From: Acidimicrobiia bacterium
Lineage (GTDB): Bacteria; Actinomycetota; Acidimicrobiia; UBA5794; JAOTWH01
NCBI GenBank assembly: GCA_029863035.1
Contig: JAOTWH010000115.1
Coordinates: forward strand, 1 to 7,215
Reading direction: 5' to 3'
Length of the DNA: 7,215 nucleotides
The position numbers and the translations under genes are program-made. The notes under the pieces were generated by a model. It did not search any database and was not told the DNA's origin. It saw only the letters and a list, made by a program, of their open reading frames with translations. Positions 1-5,123 of this stretch are shown here, piece after piece (position 1 is the stretch's first letter; each line of letters opens with the position of its first letter).

Positions 1-864
1 GAAGTGTTCGCGGCCGACCGCCAGAATATGGATGTGCCGGCAGCGGTTGATCGCTACCAGGGCGGGATCGACCGACTTTCCTTCGCCGAGTATCTGCTCG
101 AAGTGCGTCCCCACGCGGTAATCCATCTCGCCCCAATCGATCGCAAGGGGTCGCCCGGAGCAGTTGCCGGCGCCCAGGCGCTGTTCGGAGCGATAGGCCG
201 CTGCGCCGAAACGGAGACCGTCATCGTCAAGTCGGACACCTCGGTGTACGGCAGTGGACCTCGTTCGCCATCGGTCTTCTCCGAGAAGGACATCCCAGCT
301 CATGGCAAGCAGCTTCGGTTCCAACGCCGACTATCCGAGCTGGAGGCCTTCGTTGAGGAGGTGGCGGCCCGCCAACCCGCCACCAAGTACGCCGTACTGC
401 GCTTCGCCACCATCATCGGACCCACCATCGGCAACGCGATGAGTCGTTACCTGCGGCTACCCGCGGTACCCGTTCTCGGCGGATTCGATCCAAGGCTCCA
501 GTTCATTTACGAACAGGACGCGGTCCGCTCCATCTTGCACGCCTTGGACTACCCCCAGAGCGGCGTGATCAACGTGACGGCGGATGGTCAGCTCTACTTG
601 AGCCGGATCCTCAGACTGGGAGGGCGCCTGCCGCAGCCCATGCCGGGCCGAGCTTTTCGAGCCGTCCGTAAAGGCCTCGGAGCCATGGACATCGAACTAA
701 CCGAGGACATGGAAGCTCTGCTGCGTTACGGACGTGTCGTAGATACGACTCGGATGACCGCCGAGTTCGAATTCACCCCGGCGCTGAATTGCCGCCAAAG
801 CGTCATGGCAACCTACGAGCGCATTCCTCGCGCCGCGCTCCCCCAAGAGGTGACGGTTGACTGA
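1..864 (+). CDS. NAD-dependent epimerase/dehydratase-like (atypical extended SDR), 5' partial
   Basis: The frame is open from base 1, and the N-terminal Rossmann GxxGxxG region is missing, so the gene begins left of the window; the GTG at 4 is probably not its start. The 287 visible residues follow the extended-SDR order: an acidic/HLA strand (AVIHLAP, about 38-44), the strand VIVKSDTSVYG (73-83, counting from base 4), a P..FSEKD segment, then LRFATIIGP and RLQFIYEQDAV. At the place where SDRs carry YxxxK, this protein has FQRRL with a downstream Glu (F106, L110, E114), so the usual catalytic Tyr and Lys appear to be replaced. From memory, the mycobacterial homologue Rv0501 (annotated galE2) also has Phe there and shares the RLQ..hEQDA segment, so the loss may be a family trait and a true sugar epimerase role is doubtful. 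It overlaps the acyltransferase gene by 8 bp, as in the Rv0501-Rv0502 pair, suggesting a shared role in envelope lipid or glycolipid metabolism. The family is clear; the substrate is unknown. Confidence 0.85.
   Translation, partial: EVFAADRQNMDVPAAVDRYQGGIDRLSFAEYLLEVRPHAVIHLAPIDRKGSPGAVAGAQALFGAIGRCAETETVIVKSDTSVYGSGPRSPSVFSEKDIPAHGKQLRFQRRLSELEAFVEEVAARQPATKYAVLRFATIIGPTIGNAMSRYLRLPAVPVLGGFDPRLQFIYEQDAVRSILHALDYPQSGVINVTADGQLYLSRILRLGGRLPQPMPGRAFRAVRKGLGAMDIELTEDMEALLRYGRVVDTTRMTAEFEFTPALNCRQSVMATYERIPRAALPQEVTVD
845..853 (+). promoter_or_regulatory. Ribosome binding site supporting a TTG start for the acyltransferase
   Basis: AAGAGGTGA lies inside the 3' end of the epimerase-like gene, with its AGAGG core 6 bases before the TTG at 857. 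The nearest in-frame ATG (875) is too far from this site and has no Shine-Dalgarno sequence of its own, so TTG is preferred. Confidence 0.6.
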
Positions 865-1981
865 CTACGGCTCGATGACGAAACCGCAGTTGATGGCGCT
901 GGCCAAAGAACGCCAGATCGCAGGGCGCTCCCGCATGACGAAGCATGATCTGATAGCGGCCCTCGATGAAGGGGTGGCAACCGATCGCAAGGCGGACCAG
1001 AAGAGGGACTCCCTCTACGACCGCCTCGCCAAGTTCGTTGAGCAAGACCGTCGCTGTCAGTGGGCAAGCCTGGAAGGCCATCCCTGCGGCTTGCCGGCCG
1101 CAACTGGTGCCGAACACTGCGTGCTCCATGGTGGGGCAGACATCTGGGATCTCGCGATACCACTCACCGGAAAGCTCGGATTCGACACCTGGCCGGTGCT
1201 GCTGCGTCATATTTGGCTCGCCAGCTACAACGTAGACCCGCTCGGCCTCGATCCGGTGGTGTCGGAGATGGTGTGGCACGTGATCAACGGCTTCTACTTC
1301 GACTACTTTCGCGTCGAGGTCGAAGGGGTCGAGAACATCCCCATGGTGGGGCCGGCGTTGCTGGTTGCCAACCACGGAGGAGCGGCCCTCCCCTACGACG
1401 CCGCCATGCTGATGGCAGCCGTGACCAACGAAGCACCGCTGCCGCGACGAGTGCGGGTTACTGGCACCGAGCTTTTCAACATGTTGCCGACCATTTCGCA
1501 CCTGTATCGAAAAGCAGGAGCTGCTTACGCCAGCCGCCAGGACGCTGCCCGAGTGCTGGCAGACGGCCACCTTCTCGGGGTGTTCCCTGAGGGGGAGCGT
1601 GGATTCATGAAGCCTGTGTGGCAGGCCTACCAGCTGCAACGATTCGGCCGCGGCGGTTTCGTGGAGGTAGCTCGCGATGCCGGCGCCCCCATCGTGCCGG
1701 TTGCCATAGTCGGAGCCGAGGAAGTGCATCCAGGGCTCTTCGTTTCCAAGACTCTGGCCCGGCTGGTGAAGCTGGTACTACCACAGCAACGAGTGGAACA
1801 GGTGGCCGTCTTCCTCAATCCCATCCCACTGCCGATTCGATGGAAGATCCGCTTCCTGCCGGCAGTCGAGATAGATCCCGATGCAGACTCGCTGGCCCTG
1901 CTTCAGCTCTCCGAGAACATCCGCGGCGATATCCAATCGACCCTCGACTCGATGTTGGAAGCCCGCACCAGCATCTTCTAG
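857..1981 (+). CDS. PlsC/LPLAT-type acyltransferase with N-terminal Rho_N/SAP-like segment and Cys/His cluster
   Basis: This 374-aa protein probably transfers an acyl chain to a lysophospholipid or similar glycerolipid at the inner face of the membrane. Residues 7-37 resemble a Rho_N/SAP-type helical motif (MTKPQLMALAKE, then GRSRMTKHDLIAAL). Residues 67-93 hold a putative zinc site, C67-x9-C77-x10-C88-x2-H91, ending in HGG. The acyltransferase domain covers about 150-345. Motif I is N172-H173 with D181 in an NHGG..LPYD arrangement (His-x7-Asp, longer than the classical HxxxxD but like the MGAT-like LPLAT branch). Motif III is FPEGERG (243-249) and motif IV is PIVPVAIVG (278-286). No clear membrane segment is seen. 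It follows the epimerase-like gene with an 8-bp overlap (TTGACTGA), implying translational coupling, and matches my memory of the Rv0501-Rv0502 pair. The acyltransferase call is firm; the acyl acceptor is unknown, and the purpose of the nucleic-acid-binding-like N-terminus is unclear. Confidence 0.88.
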   Translation: MTDYGSMTKPQLMALAKERQIAGRSRMTKHDLIAALDEGVATDRKADQKRDSLYDRLAKFVEQDRRCQWASLEGHPCGLPAATGAEHCVLHGGADIWDLAIPLTGKLGFDTWPVLLRHIWLASYNVDPLGLDPVVSEMVWHVINGFYFDYFRVEVEGVENIPMVGPALLVANHGGAALPYDAAMLMAAVTNEAPLPRRVRVTGTELFNMLPTISHLYRKAGAAYASRQDAARVLADGHLLGVFPEGERGFMKPVWQAYQLQRFGRGGFVEVARDAGAPIVPVAIVGAEEVHPGLFVSKTLARLVKLVLPQQRVEQVAVFLNPIPLPIRWKIRFLPAVEIDPDADSLALLQLSENIRGDIQSTLDSMLEARTSIF

Positions 1982-2009
1982 CGCCTCACCACCTTGGCCG
2001 GGTATGCGC

Positions 2010-2038
2010 TTGCAATAGTTAGCACTCTGCTATACATT
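2010..2038 (+). promoter_or_regulatory. Probable promoter of the XRE-hbhA-like pair, producing a leaderless transcript
   Basis: A -35-like TTGCAA (2010-2015) is followed, after 17 bases, by TACATT (2033-2038), which fits the actinobacterial TANNNT -10 pattern. The -10 ends 7 bases before the ATG at 2046, so transcription should begin at or one base before the start codon. This agrees with the absence of any Shine-Dalgarno sequence upstream of the XRE gene. An overlapping alternative -10, TATACA (2031-2036) with an extended TGC, is also possible. The spacer contains TTAGCACTC (2019-2027). Confidence 0.55.
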
Positions 2039-2045
2039 GTTACCA

Positions 2046-2387
2046 ATGAAAGAACAGCTATCGGAGCTGGGGGACTTCATCCGTCAACATCGGGAACGAA
2101 GTGCCCTTTCCATGCGCAAGCTGGCAACCCAGGCCGGGATATCCAACCCCTACCTGAGCCAGATCGAGCGCGGTCTTCGCAAGCCATCGGCCGACATACT
2201 CAAATCGATCTCGCGAGCGCTGTCGATCAGCGCCGAATCGCTCTACGAGCGTGCCGGGTTCCTTGAGGGAAAAGAGCGGCCGGCGGTTAAGGAGGCCATC
2301 GAGGCAGACGGTGACCTGGCTCCGAAACAGAAACAAGCACTGATGGAGATCTACGAGAGCTTCGTCGGTGGAGAGGAGAGCACATGA
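2046..2387 (+). CDS. XRE-family helix-turn-helix transcriptional regulator (Rv0474-like)
   Basis: This 113-aa DNA-binding regulator has a single Cro/C1-type HTH at residues 11-66. FIRQHRERSALSMRKLA leads into GISNPYLSQIERG (31-43), which contains the recognition helix, followed by the conserved KPSADILKSISRALSISAESLY. A short, partly acidic helical tail (about 75-113) may serve in dimerisation. The ATG at 2046 is chosen because the HTH needs only about 10 residues before it and because a TANNNT -10 sits 7 bases upstream; a TTG at 2037 would add three residues but overlaps the putative -10. The stop overlaps the next start as ATGA, so the two are translationally coupled. In mycobacteria a similar regulator (Rv0474) precedes hbhA (Rv0475), which is the arrangement seen here; that comparison is from memory. 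Autoregulation and control of the downstream gene are plausible but not shown. Confidence 0.9.
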   Translation: MKEQLSELGDFIRQHRERSALSMRKLATQAGISNPYLSQIERGLRKPSADILKSISRALSISAESLYERAGFLEGKERPAVKEAIEADGDLAPKQKQALMEIYESFVGGEEST

Positions 2388-2800
2388 AAACAGCAGAGAA
2401 GACGGTAAACGCCATCTTCGGCGCCCCGGTAGTTGCCTATCGACGGCTCAGCGAGGCCGGCCACAAGTTCGTTGGTGTCGCGACAAGCGAATTCGATGCC
2501 TGGGCCAAGGAGGGCACCAAGGTCCGCAAGCAGATCAACAAGAACCCGATCGTTTCGGAGATCAACACCCGTGTCGATCTCGACAACGTCTCGGATCGTG
2601 TCGGCAAGCTTCGGCACCAGATCGAGGACACGCTCGGCACGTGGCGTGAAGGATTCCGTCCCGAGAAGAGCACGGCCGCCAAAACGACGAAGAAGTCGCC
2701 GGCCAAGCGCGTAGCCAAGAAGGCAACCGCTAAGAAGTCAACGGCCACAACCACGGCCCGCAAGGTCGAGGTTGAGGCAGAAGAGACAGCCGACGTCTAG
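2384..2800 (+). CDS. HbhA-like protein with Lys/Ala/Thr-rich C-terminal tail
   Basis: This 138-aa protein has a helical N-terminal region (about 1-90, predicted amphipathic or coiled-coil in its second half: VDLDNVSDRVGKLRHQIEDTLGTW). A strongly basic segment follows (about 95-127) with KK.PAKR.AKKATAKK-type repeats like those of histone-H1-like proteins and mycobacterial heparin-binding haemagglutinin. It ends in an acidic tail (VEVEAEETADV), which, as I recall it, the lysine-terminated mycobacterial HbhA lacks. No signal peptide is visible. AGGAG at 2374-2378 lies 5 bases before the ATG, and the start overlaps the stop of the XRE gene by 4 bp. The basic tail suggests binding to nucleic acid or to sulfated polysaccharide. 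Synteny with a Rv0474-like regulator favours the HbhA family, but it is shorter than the roughly 199-aa mycobacterial protein, and a nucleoid-associated or phasin-like role cannot be excluded. Confidence 0.7.
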   Translation: MKTAEKTVNAIFGAPVVAYRRLSEAGHKFVGVATSEFDAWAKEGTKVRKQINKNPIVSEINTRVDLDNVSDRVGKLRHQIEDTLGTWREGFRPEKSTAAKTTKKSPAKRVAKKATAKKSTATTTARKVEVEAEETADV

Positions 2801-2824
2801 AACGTTGACCGTCTCTGGACGCAG

Positions 2825-2851
2825 AAAGCCCCCGGCGCCGCCGGGGGCTTT
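2825..2851. terminator. Symmetric intrinsic terminator hairpin between converging genes
   Basis: A perfect 12-bp stem (2825-2836 with 2840-2851) closes a 3-base loop, GCC. The stem is flanked by AAA on the left and TTT on the right, so each strand reads as a GC-rich hairpin followed by a short U run. It lies 24 bases after the stop of the HbhA-like gene and 19 bases after the stop of the HhH gene on the other strand, and so can serve both. Confidence 0.85.
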
Positions 2852-2870
2852 CGCAATTCTCAGGCGCTAA

Positions 2871-3275
2871 CTAATGCCTAACCGCGGGCTTCAGTTTCTT
2901 GGCGTGGCGAATCCATCGATCCACCATCGACTCGGTAGGGAGCCTCCGCACCAGCTTCTTCTTTGTGTTGATCGTGACCATCTTCTTGGACAGGGCGGGA
3001 GCAGTACGGTTGCGAAGCTCCTTCACGCTGTCGACGCCTGCGGCTTCCAAGAGGTCCGAGTACTCCGAGCCGATCCCCTTGACCCGCATTAGGTCGGCCC
3101 GGTTTACCCATTCCAGCATCAATTTGTCGCTCAAACCGGTTGTCACCACGAGATCCTTGCGGCCCTTGCGAGTCCCTGCCTTCTTCAACAACGCCTCAGT
3201 CGTTCTCACGCCATTCTTGCGAAGCTTGGTCGCGAACTTGGGACCTATGCCTTCGATGCTGTCTATGGATGGCAT
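2871..3275 (-). CDS. Small double helix-hairpin-helix protein (DUF4332-type)
   Basis: This 134-aa protein has two helix-hairpin-helix motifs: IEGIGPKFATKLRKNGV (7-23) and VKGIGSEYSDLLEAAGV (65-81). Both carry the GIG hairpin that contacts the DNA or RNA backbone without sequence preference in known HhH proteins. The C-terminal third is basic (KKKLVRRLP.., then RHAKKLK), consistent with nucleic-acid binding. The overall pattern, with a tandem HhH and a helical region between, fits the DUF4332 family, whose function is not established. The ATG at 3275 is supported by a strong Shine-Dalgarno sequence, GGAAGGA (complement of 3281-3287), 5 bases upstream. It lies 89 bp after the MobA-like gene on the same strand; it could be the last gene of that transcript or have its own promoter, and I see no convincing -10/-35 in the gap. 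Confidence 0.85.
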   Translation of the reverse strand: MPSIDSIEGIGPKFATKLRKNGVRTTEALLKKAGTRKGRKDLVVTTGLSDKLMLEWVNRADLMRVKGIGSEYSDLLEAAGVDSVKELRNRTAPALSKKMVTINTKKKLVRRLPTESMVDRWIRHAKKLKPAVRH

Positions 3276-3364
3276 TCCATTCCTTCCTTACTGCGGAGGC
3301 GAAAGCCCTTCATAGCCCGCCGGCGGAGAGAATAACGAATGCCACCCACCGACCCCAAGGGCAG

Positions 3365-3922
3365 CTACACGGGGCGCGGGGCATCGATGCGCCGTGGAGA
3401 AGAGCTCTCGACCCAGAAGTGGGCGGTCCACTCGGGGTGGGCGGTCAAGAGGCCCATCAGATTCGAGCGGTTGTCCACACCCATCAGCTTGGGCCATAGC
3501 ACGCTGCCCAATACCAGCGGGAAGCCAGCGGTGTAGCGGTACCGCGCCACCACCGCCCCAGCCTCGTCCTCGGAGTGAAATGCCACCAAGTCGCGACATA
3601 GTTCCGCATCGGGCACCTCTTCGACTCCGAGAGCGATCAAAGCACCCTCTGCGTCGGGCATGGACCGGTCCAACCAGTCCAATGCGACATGAAGGGCCGA
3701 CATGGCGCCCGACCTCCATTCGGAATCGATAATCACCTGAGCGTCGCCCAAATCAACGCGATCCAAGATCTCCTCGGCATGGGCACCAAGAACAACGACC
3801 ACTTCCCCATCGGTGGCCGTCAGCAGCGAGGCCACGATTTCGGCCAAGTGTTCGCCGCTTACTTGATAAGGCACGCCATCCACTAGGACATCGTCGGCGG
3901 CGAGCACGAGTGCGGCATACAC
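3365..3922 (-). CDS. MobA-like NTP-transferase-fold protein with eroded catalytic motifs (probable pseudoenzyme)
   Basis: Started at the GTG at 3922, this is a 185-aa protein (VYAALVLAADD...). Its order matches MobA/MocA-type nucleotidyltransferases: VYAALVLAA, then GEVVVVLGAHAEEI, then VIIDSEWRSGAMSALHVAL (family: v.N..w..G...Sl..gl), then ALIALGVEEVPDAEL (family: LgDqPl), then VVARYRYTAGFPLVLG..LWP (family: yg...G.PvL). The key residues are changed: LAAG is LAAD, the following RxxRMG..K is absent, the metal-binding Asp of DQP is missing, and the late GD is VDN. Catalysis therefore seems unlikely, although the fold and length are retained. The start is placed at 3922 because family members begin just before the LAAG strand. 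The open frame runs back to an ATG-side start at 4048, but that extension lies entirely inside the eRF1-like gene and has no family-like content. GTG comes one base after the upstream TGA, pointing to reinitiation or coupling. Confidence 0.7.
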   Translation of the reverse strand: MYAALVLAADDVLVDGVPYQVSGEHLAEIVASLLTATDGEVVVVLGAHAEEILDRVDLGDAQVIIDSEWRSGAMSALHVALDWLDRSMPDAEGALIALGVEEVPDAELCRDLVAFHSEDEAGAVVARYRYTAGFPLVLGSVLWPKLMGVDNRSNLMGLLTAHPEWTAHFWVESSSPRRIDAPRPV

Positions 3923-3923
3923 C

Positions 3924-5075
3924 TCAGGAAGCCTGATACGCCACTGGGAACCTGAGCAACGCACCCACGTGGCTGTCGGCCAGCGCGGTGTCGACGAACA
4001 CATGTCGCACTCGGCCGCCCGACGCTTCGACAGCTCGACCGGCCGCATCCAACAAGTCCGGCGCCGGACGCATGTTGGCGGAGCAAGCCGGGCACACCGA
4101 CGTCGGTTCGGCTGTGATCCAACCGCACGCCCCGCACTCCCAACCCTCTACGGAATCGCTTGTATCTATCACCAGCAGGTAGACGGCCTTTTGGTTAACC
4201 GCATCGATCACCCACCCCAAACCCAACACAGCCGATCCCCCGCCCTTGGCTGCGTCTATCAACTCGTTGACCAGGTTGCCCTGTTCCAATACGTCGTGGG
4301 CGGCCGCCAACTCGGCGCATCGTCCGCTCACCAAAGCTGGTGTCATGGTCCGCATATCTATCGGGAAAGTACCGGCCAAGAGCGGTCGGATGTCAGACCT
4401 CAACTCTGCAACCAGGCCATCGATGCTCTCCGATTGACCGCCCACCAACAACAAGTCGAATGGCTCTTCGGACATAAGACGCGACAACCTGGCAGCCGTA
4501 TCTCGGAAGTGGCGGTGGGCGACCTCGTCCCCGTGACTGCGAACTTTCACCTCGTCGTAACCACCGAAGCCCCCGTAGTTGGACTTGCGCACTTCTTCCT
4601 CGTTCATCTGCTCCCAGTGCTCCAAACGTCCGAACCGGAACTCGAAGATCTCTGCTCGTCTGCGATCGAGAACCACTGCGCAATAGCGATGAAGCTCCGA
4701 CAGCATGGCGCGCAGCGGCCTCACGTAAGGACGATCGCTGAGGACGGCCCGATCGCGCGCCGGTGCCGGAAGGTCGATCCGCCCGAAAAGATCGGCGCCC
4801 GTGCACGCGAAGACAGCCACGCCTTGGCCGCCGTCGCCAGTGAGCCGCTCCCCGAGTCCCAGGATCCGATCGACATCGGCGGTAACCGATCTGCCAGCCG
4901 CCCGAGATAACTCGCTCGATTGTTCGAGGATCGGCTTGAGCAGCGTCTTGAGCCTGGCTGTCGAGCCGCGCACCGGACCGTCCTGACCAAGGAAGAGAGA
5001 CAAGACGGGGAACCCGTCCGTTCGCAAAGCCTCGATCCGGTCGACCTCCGCTTCGTCGAGCTCAATGCGGCCCAT
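3924..5075 (-). CDS. Bacterial eRF1-like (baeRF-type) release-factor-family protein with zinc ribbon
   Basis: This 383-aa protein resembles the bacterial relatives of archaeal/eukaryotic release factor 1 and Vms1/Ankzf1, a group linked to peptidyl-tRNA cleavage and ribosome rescue. An N-terminal domain (about 1-115) is followed by YVRPLRAMLSELHRYCAVVLDRRRAEIFEF (117-146), a glycine-rich loop YGGFGGYDE (167-175), and an RNase H-like/eL30-like portion with FDLLLVGGQSE (206-216). The C-terminal part has ELIDAAKGGGSAVLGLGWVIDAV and a zinc ribbon with four Cys (C314, C317, C328, C331) in a CGAC...CPAC pattern. A canonical GGQ is absent from the central loop; the GGQ at 212-214 lies in a different strand. 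The ATG at 5075 is preferred because AGGGTGA (complement of 5081-5087) sits 5 bases upstream; a GTG at 5084 would add three residues. It starts 48 bp after the Ig-repeat gene with no hairpin between, and its TGA is one base before the MobA-like GTG. Family placement is good; biochemical activity is inferred. Confidence 0.8.
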   Translation of the reverse strand: MGRIELDEAEVDRIEALRTDGFPVLSLFLGQDGPVRGSTARLKTLLKPILEQSSELSRAAGRSVTADVDRILGLGERLTGDGGQGVAVFACTGADLFGRIDLPAPARDRAVLSDRPYVRPLRAMLSELHRYCAVVLDRRRAEIFEFRFGRLEHWEQMNEEEVRKSNYGGFGGYDEVKVRSHGDEVAHRHFRDTAARLSRLMSEEPFDLLLVGGQSESIDGLVAELRSDIRPLLAGTFPIDMRTMTPALVSGRCAELAAAHDVLEQGNLVNELIDAAKGGGSAVLGLGWVIDAVNQKAVYLLVIDTSDSVEGWECGACGWITAEPTSVCPACSANMRPAPDLLDAAGRAVEASGGRVRHVFVDTALADSHVGALLRFPVAYQAS

Positions 5076-5080
5076 CGCTT

Positions 5081-5087
5081 TCACCCT
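5081..5087 (-). promoter_or_regulatory. Ribosome binding site selecting the ATG start of the eRF1-like gene
   Basis: On the - strand this reads AGGGTGA, 5 bases before the ATG at 5075. The competing GTG at 5084 falls within this sequence and has no good site of its own. Confidence 0.5.
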
Positions 5088-5123
5088 ATCGCGTCCAAGG
5101 GGAACGGGTAGAGGCGTTAGCTC

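Noticed and set aside
803..1729. Long open frame on the - strand (about 308 codons) opposite the acyltransferase gene
   Set aside because: Its translation is rich in His, Arg and Cys with no recognisable domain, while the + strand frame contains clear LPLAT motifs. It is a GC-driven shadow.
2035..2048. Inverted repeat CATTG-TTAC-CAATG over the XRE start codon, as a possible autoregulatory operator
   Set aside because: The arms are only 5 bp and one includes the start codon itself; too short to claim without comparative support.
3317..3326. GC palindrome CCGCCGGCGG in the gap between the MobA-like and HhH genes, as a terminator
   Set aside because: It has no loop and no T run on either strand, so it does not form a normal intrinsic terminator.
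3923..4048. N-terminal extension of the MobA-like frame back to 4048
   Set aside because: The extra 42 residues lie wholly inside the eRF1-like gene, show no similarity to the nucleotidyltransferase fold, and are Arg/Ser/Trp-rich as expected of an out-of-frame reading.
3969..4910. Long + strand open frame (about 313 codons) opposite the eRF1-like gene
   Set aside because: No domain-like pattern and no RBS; the - strand frame carries the zinc ribbon and family motifs.
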